Assembly (NCBI GenBank): GCA_047623825.1
Contig: JBLHOS010000023.1
Location: 1-34,916, forward strand
DNA: 34,916 nucleotides
Reading direction: 5' to 3'
From: JBLHOS01 sp047623825
Lineage (GTDB): Bacteria; Pseudomonadota; Alphaproteobacteria; Rhodobacterales; Rhodobacteraceae
The notes under the pieces were generated by a model. It had not been told where the DNA came from. It saw nothing but the letters and a program-made list of their open reading frames with translations, and ran no database searches. Shown here piece after piece: positions 15,989-24,909 of this stretch. The translations under genes were made by a program, and so were the position numbers. Each line of letters opens with the position of its first letter. The first letter of the stretch is position 1.

Positions 15989-17041
15989 TTATTTGGCCGC
16001 CGCCGCGGCCTCAGCCGTTAAGGCCGCCTGTAGCGCCAAAAGTTGCGCATGTTGGCGCGGTGCTGACAGGACCTGAGTGTTTGGCAGCGCCTCTAGGTTG
16101 GCCGCCAGATACGACCAGTTTCGACTTGCCATCAAAGTCGCCAATCGGTCACGGCGCCATTGCTGGGCGTTATCCAACAGCCGCCTGATTGCAGGGTCTT
16201 GCAGAAACGCCGTAGTGCGCTGTGCAATCTCCGCCTTAAAGCGCGCGATGGACCGATCCTCAACAGTATTGAAATTCCGCTCCACCCAATAGTTCAGATC
16301 GATCGGGTCACCAGAACGGTTGGGTTTACCACGATCTGATTTCAGCACAAAATCCTGAACAGATCCGACAGCATAGTGATTGATCTGGGCCAACTGATAA
16401 CGCGGGCCATCATGCAGGCCCACGGTCTGGCGCAACTGGCCCTGCACCTTCTGGCCGCGATCATCGACCCATTGGAACGAACTTGCCTTGTCAGCATCAG
16501 GTTTCAGGGGCCGGTGCACCCCCAGCTTGGCGAAGGTGCCGTTATTGCGGTAAAGTGCCTTGTGTTGTACCGCGCGCCACGGCCAAAGCAACCGATCAGG
16601 TGCGGCGCGACTAAACCTCGACGTAACAGGTGTGGTTGTCAGATCAATCAGTCCGTTGCTGCCGAACATCCGCCACGACAGTGCAAACCCAGACGCATCA
16701 GGTTGCACGTCAATCAGATCTTGCAGCCGCCCCGCACCGGGATGGATCACCAAAAACTCATCTACATCTGAGCCGTAAATCCAATCGACCTGTGCTATGA
16801 GGGGATGATCTGCCGCACGTCCAAGCGCCTGCCATTGCACAGTTTTCTGACCAGCGCGAGGGTTGCGTTCATGCACCAGAATACCGTCTGCCGCCAGCCG
16901 ATCCAGCATGACATCCGTGCCATCATCGCAATCATTAGTATAGATCAGAAAGTCGGTGAACCCGATGGCCTGATGATAGGCCAGCCATTCCAGAACGACG
17001 GTCGCCTCGTTGCGCATGGTGGTGACAATAAGCGCGCGCAT
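15989..17041 (-). CDS. GT2-type glycosyltransferase (Glyco_tranf_2_4-like)
   Basis: This 350-residue protein starts at ATG 17039-17041, preceded by AGGGG five bases away. The N-terminal motif TTMRNEATVVLEWLAYHQAI, then YTNDCDDGTDVMLDRL and the metal-binding GSDVDEFLVI, place it with the DUF-type GT2 enzymes that often act on surface polysaccharides. NHYAVGSVQDF near residue 230 matches the same segment in the fusion protein encoded at 13251-15071. The last 100 residues are alanine-rich helices ending in AAAAAK. It lies 96 bases upstream of glycosyltransferase copy B on the same strand. Confidence 0.87.
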   Translation of the reverse strand: MRALIVTTMRNEATVVLEWLAYHQAIGFTDFLIYTNDCDDGTDVMLDRLAADGILVHERNPRAGQKTVQWQALGRAADHPLIAQVDWIYGSDVDEFLVIHPGAGRLQDLIDVQPDASGFALSWRMFGSNGLIDLTTTPVTSRFSRAAPDRLLWPWRAVQHKALYRNNGTFAKLGVHRPLKPDADKASSFQWVDDRGQKVQGQLRQTVGLHDGPRYQLAQINHYAVGSVQDFVLKSDRGKPNRSGDPIDLNYWVERNFNTVEDRSIARFKAEIAQRTTAFLQDPAIRRLLDNAQQWRRDRLATLMASRNWSYLAANLEALPNTQVLSAPRQHAQLLALQAALTAEAAAAAK

Positions 17042-17139
17042 CGGCCCCTAATCCTTGTAGTGGTTCCTATTGATAGCGGATGAAGGCAGTGCGCGCTACC
17101 GCCCAGATCGGCTGCGTCTACCTGATGCGATAGGCGCGG

Positions 17140-18135
17140 TCACCCGGACTTGAGCCATTCCAACATCTGGGCTGCAGCCGCATCGGGCGACAATTCACCG
17201 CCCGCGACCTGATCGGCCACATCGCGCATCCGCCCACAAACTGCCTTATCGGTCGACAGGCGCGCCAGCAGGCCCGCGCGGACCTCTTGCTCAAACCAAT
17301 TGGCCGCCTGTTCGGCGCGTCGCTGGGCCCAATGGCTGGTCTGTTTGCGCCAATCGGCAAGCGTTTGCATCTGGACCCAAGCCTCCTCCAGCCCAATATT
17401 TTCTATCGCGGAAATCGGCAACGCCTTGGGAAACCCATCAGGATCCTCCGGGCGTTTACGCAATAACCGCAACGCACCGGAATAATCCGCGACAGTGCGC
17501 ATTGCCGCAGATTTGAACTCCGCGTCAGCCTTGTTGACCAAGATTAGGTCGGCCTTCTCCATGATGCCGCGCTTGACTCCCTGCAACTCATCACCGCCCG
17601 CAGGGGCCAGCAGCAACACAAACAGATCGCACATTTCAGCAACCATCGTCTCAGACTGCCCAACACCGACCGTCTCAATCAAGACAACGTCATAACCCGC
17701 AGCTTCGCACAGGCTGACCGCCTCACGCGTACGGCGCGACACCCCGCCCAGATGCGACAGCGACGGCGATGGGCGGATAAAGGCGTTCTTATCGCGACAC
17801 AGAAACTCCATCCGGGTTTTGTCGCCCAAGATAGAGCCACCAGACCGGGTTGAGCTGGGATCGACGGCCAGAACAGCCACCCGCAACCCCTGCCCCGTCA
17901 GCATCAAACCAAAGGCTTCGATAAAGGTCGATTTGCCGACACCGGGCGTGCCTGACAGGCCAAGCCGCAACGCCTGTCGATTGTGGCCGCGCAACTCCTC
18001 CAATAGGGCAGTGGCCTGCGCACGGTGGTCAGGCCGCGTACTCTCAACCAACGTCACGGCCTTGGCCAAGGCCAGACGTTCGCCTGCCATGATGCGGGCC
18101 GCGAGATCCTTGGGCAAGCGAGAGGCGTCGTTCAT
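17140..18135 (-). CDS. meaB: MeaB/ArgK-type GTPase, methylmalonyl-CoA mutase chaperone
   Basis: The ATG at 18133-18135 gives 331 residues; a longer frame to 18192 adds atypical residues. This is a P-loop GTPase of the G3E group that protects and reloads adenosylcobalamin-dependent methylmalonyl-CoA mutase. Walker A is SGTPGVGKST (61-70), followed by VAVLAVDPSSTRSGGSILGD, a strongly diagnostic segment. Then come RPSPSLSHLGG, ETVGVGQSE, and the NKAD guanine-specificity motif. The C-terminus has the helical dimerisation arm. No mutase gene is in the window, so its partner is elsewhere. It is divergent from hrpB across about 174 bases. Confidence 0.93.
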   Translation of the reverse strand: MNDASRLPKDLAARIMAGERLALAKAVTLVESTRPDHRAQATALLEELRGHNRQALRLGLSGTPGVGKSTFIEAFGLMLTGQGLRVAVLAVDPSSTRSGGSILGDKTRMEFLCRDKNAFIRPSPSLSHLGGVSRRTREAVSLCEAAGYDVVLIETVGVGQSETMVAEMCDLFVLLLAPAGGDELQGVKRGIMEKADLILVNKADAEFKSAAMRTVADYSGALRLLRKRPEDPDGFPKALPISAIENIGLEEAWVQMQTLADWRKQTSHWAQRRAEQAANWFEQEVRAGLLARLSTDKAVCGRMRDVADQVAGGELSPDAAAAQMLEWLKSG

Positions 18136-18309
18136 ATGCGGGCGTCTTTCACAAGTTTGGGTGCAGGTTTGGGCATCGTTGCAGAACAGCACTCAGCTGT
18201 TAGTGCCCACTTCGGGACCGCGCTGTCCAGACTGCGATGACGATTTATCCAGTTGTGGGCCCTGCTGATCATCAGACGCGGTTGACGCCAGTCCGCCACC
18301 ACCCTTTCT

Positions 18310-20781
18310 ATGCGGGACCATTTCAATGACCTATCAAAGGCTGCGCCCCACGTGACCCGCCCCCCCGTTTTGCCCATCGAAGACTGCTTGGCAGACCTGA
18401 TCGCGGCCCTTGGGCGCACTGGGCGGGCCGTGCTGCAGGCCCCACCGGGGGCCGGCAAAACTACCCGCGTTCCGCTGGCCATGTTGGAAGCAGGCCTAGT
18501 CACAGGACGCATCTTGATGTTGGAGCCGCGCCGACTGGCCGCACGCGCCGCCGCCGAACGGATGGCCCAAACTCTTGGAGAGCCTGTTGGCCAGACCGTC
18601 GGATACAGGGTCCGGGGCGACGCCAAAACCTCTGCCGCCACGCGGATTGAGGTGGTGACAGAAGGCATCTTAACCCGGATGATCCAAGACAATCCGGATC
18701 TGCCGGGGATCGGCGCACTGATATTCGACGAATTTCACGAACGCTCGCTGAATGCGGATCTGGGGCTGGCGTTGGCTTGGGAGGTGCGCGGCGCGCTGCG
18801 TGACGATCTGATTATTCTGGTGATGTCCGCAACACTGGACGCCGAACCGGTTGCCGCCCTGCTGGACGCGGCCCCGATCATTACCAGCCAAGGCCGCGCT
18901 TACCCCGTTGAGACACGCTGGCTGGACCGCCCGCCACCCAAGGAAATGCGGTTTGAGTTTGCGATGCGCGATCTGATCTTGCGCGCGTTGTCGGATGGTC
19001 CGGGCGGTGTTTTGGCGTTCCTGCCCGGCGAGGGGGAGATCCGGCGCGTCACCGCCGCCCTTGAGGGACAAACAGATCCGTCGGTCCAGATCCATCAATT
19101 GTTCGGCGCCATGCCGTTATCTGCGCAACGCGCTGCACTGGCCCCGATGGCCGAAGGCCGCAAATTGGTCTTGGCAACGTCTATTGCCGAAACCTCATTG
19201 ACGATCGAGGGCATTCAGATCGTCGTGGACGGCGGCCGCGCGCGCCGGTCCCGGTTTGATCCCAGCTCCGGAATGGCACGATTGGTCACCGAACCCGTCA
19301 GCCGGGCCGAGGCCGATCAGCGGCGCGGCCGGGCCGGACGGGTCACCGCAGGTCTGTGTTACCGTAATTGGACCAAGGGCCAAGAAGGTGCACTGCCCGC
19401 GTTTGCGCCCGCCGAGATCGAGGCCACAGATCTGGCCAGCTTTGCGCTGGATCTGGCCCGGTGGGGCACAACAGACGGCGCAGGCATGGCGTTTTTGACG
19501 CCGCCGCCCTTGGCTCAGATCGCTGAGGCGCGAAACCTGTTGACCCAGCTAGAGGCATTGGGCCCAGACGGGCACATCACAAAACATGGACGCGATCTGG
19601 CCAAGATCCCAGTGCACCCTCGGCTGGCCCATATGATCCGCAAAGGTGGACGCGGCGCGGCTGAATTGGCGGCCCTGATGTCGGAACGTGATCCGCTGCG
19701 CGGGCGCAGCAGCGATATGACCTTGCGATTGCGGGCCTTACGCGATCCCAAGGGTGCGGGTGCCGACATGGGGGCAATTGCGCGTATCCGGCAAGAGGTG
19801 AAACGATTGACCCCGCATCAGGCGGGCCCCGCCCTTGGCCCCGCAGCGCAGGCGGCCTTGGCTTATCCTGACCGGATAGGGCTGCGACGCGCAGGCGATG
19901 CCCCTCGCTATGTCCTATCAGGTGGCAAGGGTGCGATATTTGATCTGGGTGATCCGTTGGCGGGGCACCGTCTGATTGTGGCGACAGATCTGGATGGGGA
20001 CCCGCGTGAGGCACGGATCAGACTGGCCCTGCCCCTTACTGAAGCCCAGATGCGCGCAGTCTTTGCCAATCAGATCAGTTGGCAAAATATCTGCACGTGG
20101 TCCCGCCGTGAGCGGAAGGTGCTTGCCCGGCGTCACGAAAAACTGGGCGCGCTGATCCTCAGCGATCAGCGGTGGGACAATGCACCCGCCGAGATGGTGA
20201 CAACAGCCCTGATCGAGGGGATCCGGGATCTGGGCCTAGAGGCCCTGAATTGGAGCAAAACAGCGACACGTCTGCGCGCGCGGCTCGCATTTTCAGAACT
20301 GGTCGATGTAACAGACTCCGCGTTGCTGGCGACCTTGCCCAACTGGCTGGGCCCCTATTTGGGCAACACGCGCAGCGCAGGCGATCTTAAACAGGTAGAT
20401 CTGACAGCGGCCCTGACCGGGTGGCTGGGTTGGGACCAGATGAAACGCCTTGATGAGTTGGCGCCCGCCACATGGCAAAGCCCGATGGGTCGCCAACTGG
20501 CGATTGCCTATGAGCCATCAGGCCCCGAGGTCGAACTGCGATTGCAGGAGGTCTTTGGCACAACGACACACCCACGGGTCGGACCCGACCGATTGCCGCT
20601 CAAGATGATCTTGCTGTCGCCAGCCAGCAGAACCGTACAAGTGACGACCGACTTGCCGGGGTTCTGGTCAGGCTCTTATGCGGATGTACGCAAGGATATG
20701 CGGGCACGCTATCCCCGGCACCCCTGGCCCGAAGATCCAAGCGTGGCAGAGCCGACAACACGGATAAAGCCGCGCGATTAG
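18310..20781 (+). CDS. hrpB: ATP-dependent RNA helicase HrpB
   Basis: This 823-residue DEAH-box helicase has all expected parts: Walker A APPGAGKTT (44-52), MLEPRRLAARAAAERMA (Ia), DEFHERSLNADLGLAL (II), VMSATLD (III), TSIAETSLTIEGI (V), and QRRGRAGRV (VI). A helicase-associated domain follows, then the HrpB-specific C-terminal region with PTRIKPRD-type ending. Length is normal for HrpB. The ATG at 18310 lacks a visible ribosome binding site; a start further downstream, such as the TTG just before PIEDCL, is possible. HrpB is an RNA helicase of poorly defined role in bacteria. The gene is not in an obvious operon. Confidence 0.93.
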   Translation: MRDHFNDLSKAAPHVTRPPVLPIEDCLADLIAALGRTGRAVLQAPPGAGKTTRVPLAMLEAGLVTGRILMLEPRRLAARAAAERMAQTLGEPVGQTVGYRVRGDAKTSAATRIEVVTEGILTRMIQDNPDLPGIGALIFDEFHERSLNADLGLALAWEVRGALRDDLIILVMSATLDAEPVAALLDAAPIITSQGRAYPVETRWLDRPPPKEMRFEFAMRDLILRALSDGPGGVLAFLPGEGEIRRVTAALEGQTDPSVQIHQLFGAMPLSAQRAALAPMAEGRKLVLATSIAETSLTIEGIQIVVDGGRARRSRFDPSSGMARLVTEPVSRAEADQRRGRAGRVTAGLCYRNWTKGQEGALPAFAPAEIEATDLASFALDLARWGTTDGAGMAFLTPPPLAQIAEARNLLTQLEALGPDGHITKHGRDLAKIPVHPRLAHMIRKGGRGAAELAALMSERDPLRGRSSDMTLRLRALRDPKGAGADMGAIARIRQEVKRLTPHQAGPALGPAAQAALAYPDRIGLRRAGDAPRYVLSGGKGAIFDLGDPLAGHRLIVATDLDGDPREARIRLALPLTEAQMRAVFANQISWQNICTWSRRERKVLARRHEKLGALILSDQRWDNAPAEMVTTALIEGIRDLGLEALNWSKTATRLRARLAFSELVDVTDSALLATLPNWLGPYLGNTRSAGDLKQVDLTAALTGWLGWDQMKRLDELAPATWQSPMGRQLAIAYEPSGPEVELRLQEVFGTTTHPRVGPDRLPLKMILLSPASRTVQVTTDLPGFWSGSYADVRKDMRARYPRHPWPEDPSVAEPTTRIKPRD

Positions 20782-20870
20782 GCAAAAATTTGCCTTACCG
20801 GACTGTCCCTGAGGAGGTGTTGTTTTTGATCTGGTTGATTGCCCCATCCAAATTTCAGGAAACTAACACC

Positions 20871-21331
20871 ATGTCCCAATCCTCAACGAATACTGATCTA
20901 CAATCACGCCTGATCGGAACCTCGAAATTGTTGCAGTGGTTAAATGTGACAGCATGCGGGCCACAAAAGCCGATCGATGGGTGGCGACGCATTGAGCTTT
21001 ATCAGCTACTCGGCGGATGGATATGTGTTCGTCCATATCATCGCGAACAACCAGCCAGCGAATGCAACAAATGACCTAATGCGCGGAACCCTTGCTAAGG
21101 ACAGTTTATCGGTGACAGACGCACGTCTGTTAAGCGGGAGCCAACAACGTTATGGCTTAAGAAGTTTTCCATAATGTAACCCAATCCTCCTACCCGAACT
21201 GGATTGGCACCGATCAGGTCAAAACCATTGAGCGGGATGCAAACAGCCTGATCCTAAATGCGCGCGGCACGGTAATCCAAGGTCATAAGGTGGCAGCCAC
21301 TTTGCATTGGCAACGCGCCCCAAAAGCCTGA
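20871..21331 (+). pseudogene. Lipocalin-like domain protein, frameshifted
   Basis: An ATG at 20871 with AGGA ten bases upstream starts SSTNTDLQSRLIGTSKLLQW, the start of small lipocalin-like (Lipocalin_5) proteins. Homology then moves to another frame at about 20985 (ISYSADGYVFVHIIANNQPA). It moves to a third frame from about 21177 (VTQSSYPNWIGTDQVKTIE, ending LHWQRAPKA) and reaches a natural TGA at 21329-21331. Together the pieces cover about 150 residues, the normal length, so the gene is essentially complete but broken by at least two indels. It converges on the DUF2235 gene. Confidence 0.8.
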
Positions 21332-21350
21332 CACCAAAGGTCGCCAGAAC

Positions 21351-22439
21351 CTAGCGCACCGGTTCAGTGACGGCGACACCCAGCAGCGGAAGTGGGATCG
21401 TTGTGCTGCCTTTGGCTGAGGGATGCAGAAATTCGGACGGATCAAGGCCGATTTTGCGACGCCGCCTGCGCCACAAGATTTTGGCCCAGCCCTGCCACGA
21501 CCCGACCGACGGGGCCAAAGGATCGGTTGGAAACCGGTCTTGCCAACCGGCCGGCAATCTCAGCCCTAGTGCCTCAGCCTCTGACAACATCCAGATCAAC
21601 GGGATGTTCGAGAGCGGTCGGGCCGCATTCCAACCGCCCAGATGCCCGCCAATATCGCCGTGCGTACCCCGAAACCACATCTGCTGAATATCGGGCAGAC
21701 GCTCTGGCAAGACCTGCCACAGAACTGGCGAATACGCGAACCGGGGCTCGTTCAACGCCAACGCATGACGCCCGTTCAAGGTTGCAGGCCCAAGGGTGTG
21801 GTTGTGAAAGCTGTGCGCCTCAGGCACCAGCCGCCAGACAATCGGCCAGCGGATACCAAGGGCGCGCACGGTGTCATAGACACCCACCAGTTTGATCGAG
21901 ACCCCATCATGGCAGCGGCTGAGCTTGAGCGCGCGCGCCTCAGCCCCGCGCGGATCACAACGATAGAGATGATAGACCCGTTCCAGCATTTCTTCGGTAA
22001 TCTGGGCCTTGCGCAACAGACCGATGGTATCGATCAGACCCGCCAATGAACGGGCCGCAAAGGCACCGCGCGAATATCCCATCAGAAAAATTCGGTCACC
22101 GGGTCGATAGTTACGGGCCAAAAACAGATAGGAGCGTTTGATTGTCCGGTTGATGCCGATCCCGGCAATCACCTCTGGCGCGCGCTTGATGCCGCGCCAC
22201 TGAATGCCGGGTTCGTAATAGACCATTGTGTTGTCCACGGGGTCCAGTTCGGACAGCAATCGATAGGTTAGACCGATATTAGTTTCTTCACCGGGTATAA
22301 GCGTCGACATGGTGCCATCGAGCAAAATAACATGTGTGCACGCCGGATAACTCTCGGAGAGATCCGGGGTTGGCGCGTTTCGAAACCCGCGCAGTCGTGC
22401 CCAAAAACCATTATTCCGCAGCGATTGCCCCTCTTTCAT
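21351..22439 (-). CDS. DUF2235 alpha/beta-hydrolase domain protein
   Basis: This 362-residue protein has the DUF2235 signatures: HVILLDGTMS (LDGT at 40-43), YYEPGIQWRG, and the nucleophile elbow FLMGYSRGAFAARSLAGLID with Ser123. VYDTVRALG carries the likely catalytic aspartate, and MWFRGTHGDIGGH the histidine. The family includes type VI secretion phospholipase effectors of the Tle1 kind, but many Rhodobacteraceae members are standalone proteins with no known substrate. There are no type VI genes here. The start codon lies 29 bases inside the upstream CoxL-like gene, so the two are translated as a unit, an unusual pairing. Confidence 0.88.
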   Translation of the reverse strand: MKEGQSLRNNGFWARLRGFRNAPTPDLSESYPACTHVILLDGTMSTLIPGEETNIGLTYRLLSELDPVDNTMVYYEPGIQWRGIKRAPEVIAGIGINRTIKRSYLFLARNYRPGDRIFLMGYSRGAFAARSLAGLIDTIGLLRKAQITEEMLERVYHLYRCDPRGAEARALKLSRCHDGVSIKLVGVYDTVRALGIRWPIVWRLVPEAHSFHNHTLGPATLNGRHALALNEPRFAYSPVLWQVLPERLPDIQQMWFRGTHGDIGGHLGGWNAARPLSNIPLIWMLSEAEALGLRLPAGWQDRFPTDPLAPSVGSWQGWAKILWRRRRRKIGLDPSEFLHPSAKGSTTIPLPLLGVAVTEPVR

Positions 22440-24708
22440 TCAAAAGAGCCCAAACGCGCGATGGAGTGAACGGCATATCCACCTTGCGTATGCCAAGCGG
22501 CCAAAGCGCGTCTTGCACGCCATTGGCAACTGCGGCCAGGGCACCGACGGTTCCCGCCTCACCGCATCCCTTCATGCCAAGTGGATTGGCGGTTGAGGGC
22601 ACTGGTTCGGTGAAAAACGTAATCATCGGCATATCGTCTGCGCGTGGCATCCCATAATCCATGAATGTCGCCGTGAGCAGTTGACCGGTTTCATCATAAA
22701 CAACATGTTCGGTGATCGCCTGACCGATGCCCTGTGCCACGCCACCATGGACCTGACCTTCGGCCAAAAGCGGGTTCATCAGATTGCCAAAATCATCGAC
22801 GACCGTGTAGCGCACGACCTGTGTGGTGCCGGTGGCCAGATCAATCTCGACCTCGGCGATATGACACCCGTTGGGATAGGACCGGCCGGGCAGCTCAATG
22901 GTTTGCTCTGCGATCAACAGCTCTGACCGACCAGCGGCGCGGGCCAGATTAGCGGCCTCTAAAAGAGTGATTACGGTGTTGGAGCCGGGGGCGCGAAACA
23001 CACCTTCCTCAGCATCAAAGCTGACATTCGCAGCCTTCATATGATCCGCGATGAACGGCTTGAATTCACCTAGCAGCGCGTCAGCCGTCGCATAGGTCGC
23101 AACACCTTGGGTGGTGACGGAACGTGAGCCACCAGTACCGCCACCAGTGGCAATCAGATCGCTGTCGCCTTGAATGATCGTGATGGCGTCCAACGGCAAA
23201 CCGGTCTGATCATGCAGCAATTGCGCATAGACGGTTTCATGGCCCTGACCGTTCGATTGTGTGCCGACATAGAGGTTGGCGCCATACTCGGTCAGCTCAA
23301 TCTTGGCGGTCTCATCCGGATCACCAAGAATTGCCTCAATATAATAGCAGACGCCAAGGCCGCGCAGCTTTCCATTGGCTTGCGATTGTTTACGCCGTGC
23401 AGGAAGGCCTGCATAATCGGACTCAAACTCAGCACGGGTCAGGACGCGGTTAAATTCACCGACGTCATAAAGCTCTCCGACGGCAGATCTGTAGGGAAAC
23501 TGATCAGGTTTGATAAAGTTTCGACGTCGCAATTCAAGCGGATCGATACCAAACATGCGGGCGGCGTGATCTATCGCTCGCTCCAACACATAAATCGCCT
23601 CGGGTCTGCCCGCACCACGATAGGCGTCAACTTGCGTGCTGTTGGTGTAGATGCCTTGATTGCGAATGTAGATCGTTTGCAGATCGTAGACGCCGGGCAT
23701 GACCTTGGCCCCGACCTCACTTTGGATCGCCTGCCCAAACTGAGAATTATATGCACCCATGTTTGACACGGAGCTCATTTTATAGGCCGTCAGTTTATAG
23801 TCCGCATCAAATCCCAGCTCAGCGGTGCAGATCAAATCGCGGCCCGCGTTATCGGATAGCATCGACTCGGTGCGTTCTGCCATCCAGCGAACCGGACGTC
23901 CCAATTGGCGCGCGGCGAGCGCCACCAGATAATGCTCAGGGTAGGCCATTGCCTTCATGCCAAAACCACCACCCACATCGGGGTTGGTGATGCGCAGCGT
24001 CGACGGCTCAATCGCGAACCATTGCGCCAGATCTTTCTTCAGGCCCCAGACACCCTGCCCGTTAAAGCAAACATGCAACCGCTCACCGTTAGGCTCAGCA
24101 TAGGCGCCGCGTGGTTCAATGCTGTTCACGATAACGCGGTTATCATCAACGCTCAGCTTGATGGTATGGGCGGCAGTTGCAAGGGCTGCCTCAGTCTCTG
24201 CCTCTTGGCCGTAATCCCAATCATAGGCAACGTTATCAGGCGCTTCAGGGTGCAAAGCGGGTCCACCTGGGGCCAGCGCCATATGCGATTGCAACTCATC
24301 ATAGTCAAACTCGATCAGCTCAGCGGCGTCTTTGGCCGCGGCCATACTATCAGCTACGATAAAAGCAATCGGATCACCGACAAAGCGGACCCTGCCTGAG
24401 GCCAGGATCGTGCGGTCAGGGGCAGCACCTGTGGTGCCATCGCGATTCTTGACGGTACTGGCGCGCATTTTGTTGACCAGACCCGCATCGGTCAGGTCCA
24501 GTGCTGTGATCACTGCGTGCACACCGGGTGCGACGCGGGCCTGCGTCACATCAAGGCCGGTTATCTCGGCATGCGCCACAAAGCTGCGAAACACAAAGCC
24601 GTGCAAGGCGTCCGCAGGCGCAATGTCATCAATATACGCCCCGTGGCCTGTCAAAAGACGGGTATCTTCCAGCCGGCGGATCGACTGACTGCTTCCAAAC
24701 TTGCTCAT
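22411..24708 (-). CDS. CoxL-like large subunit of a molybdenum hydroxylase (form II)
   Basis: The ATG at 24706-24708 with GAGGTG five bases upstream gives 765 residues. The frame extends back to 24867, but that part is not family-like. SIRRLEDTRLLTGHGAYIDD opens the family. GGGFGMK (246-252) and the active-site loop AYRGAGRPEA (362 onward) are of the form-II type; form-I CO dehydrogenase has AYRCSFR. Near the end GCGEAGTVGALAAVANGV carries the conserved catalytic glutamate. The enzyme would bind molybdenum-cytosine-dinucleotide cofactor and hydroxylate an unknown substrate; CO oxidation is unlikely. The small (2Fe-2S) and medium (FAD) subunit genes are not adjacent, so the partners are elsewhere or lost. 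Confidence 0.9.
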   Translation of the reverse strand: MSKFGSSQSIRRLEDTRLLTGHGAYIDDIAPADALHGFVFRSFVAHAEITGLDVTQARVAPGVHAVITALDLTDAGLVNKMRASTVKNRDGTTGAAPDRTILASGRVRFVGDPIAFIVADSMAAAKDAAELIEFDYDELQSHMALAPGGPALHPEAPDNVAYDWDYGQEAETEAALATAAHTIKLSVDDNRVIVNSIEPRGAYAEPNGERLHVCFNGQGVWGLKKDLAQWFAIEPSTLRITNPDVGGGFGMKAMAYPEHYLVALAARQLGRPVRWMAERTESMLSDNAGRDLICTAELGFDADYKLTAYKMSSVSNMGAYNSQFGQAIQSEVGAKVMPGVYDLQTIYIRNQGIYTNSTQVDAYRGAGRPEAIYVLERAIDHAARMFGIDPLELRRRNFIKPDQFPYRSAVGELYDVGEFNRVLTRAEFESDYAGLPARRKQSQANGKLRGLGVCYYIEAILGDPDETAKIELTEYGANLYVGTQSNGQGHETVYAQLLHDQTGLPLDAITIIQGDSDLIATGGGTGGSRSVTTQGVATYATADALLGEFKPFIADHMKAANVSFDAEEGVFRAPGSNTVITLLEAANLARAAGRSELLIAEQTIELPGRSYPNGCHIAEVEIDLATGTTQVVRYTVVDDFGNLMNPLLAEGQVHGGVAQGIGQAITEHVVYDETGQLLTATFMDYGMPRADDMPMITFFTEPVPSTANPLGMKGCGEAGTVGALAAVANGVQDALWPLGIRKVDMPFTPSRVWALLNERGAIAAE

Positions 24709-24713
24709 GACGG

Positions 24714-24719
24714 CACCTC
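24714..24719 (-). promoter_or_regulatory. Ribosome binding site fixing the CoxL-like start
   Basis: On the minus strand GAGGTG lies five bases ahead of the ATG at 24706-24708. This favours that start over the longer frame to 24867, whose extra residues look unlike the family. Confidence 0.65.
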
Positions 24720-24909
24720 GACAATAGGGATCAACTTTTGCGAACATTAGCGGCACAAGTCCCCGTGTCCAGAGCTGTCTGAGACGCAGGGCATCTGCCG
24801 CGCAAAACAACCCAGCAACAGATGCCAATGCTTTCGCGCGGCTTTGGCTTGGACTTTGGCTTGGCATTGGTTAAGTCGGCAAGACCTTAGATAAGTAGGA
24901 CTGCGGGCA

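Noticed and set aside
20781..20794. Palindrome GGCAAA/TTTGCC at the end of hrpB as a terminator
   Set aside because: The stem is AT-rich and six bases with almost no loop and no T-run; termination is not supported.
21351..22439. Type VI secretion effector
   Set aside because: The DUF2235 domain is shared with such effectors, but no VgrG, Hcp, PAAR or immunity gene is near.
23170..23766. Open frame of 198 codons on the plus strand
   Set aside because: It lies wholly inside the CoxL-like gene on the other strand; codon pattern and motifs support that gene, so this is a shadow frame.
22411..24708. Aerobic carbon monoxide dehydrogenase
   Set aside because: The active-site loop is AYRGAGR rather than AYRCSFR, and no CoxS/CoxM lies beside it, so CO oxidation is not supported.
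24709..24867. N-terminal extension of the CoxL-like protein
   Set aside because: The extra 53 residues are basic, unlike the family, and GAGGTG lies directly before the ATG at 24708.
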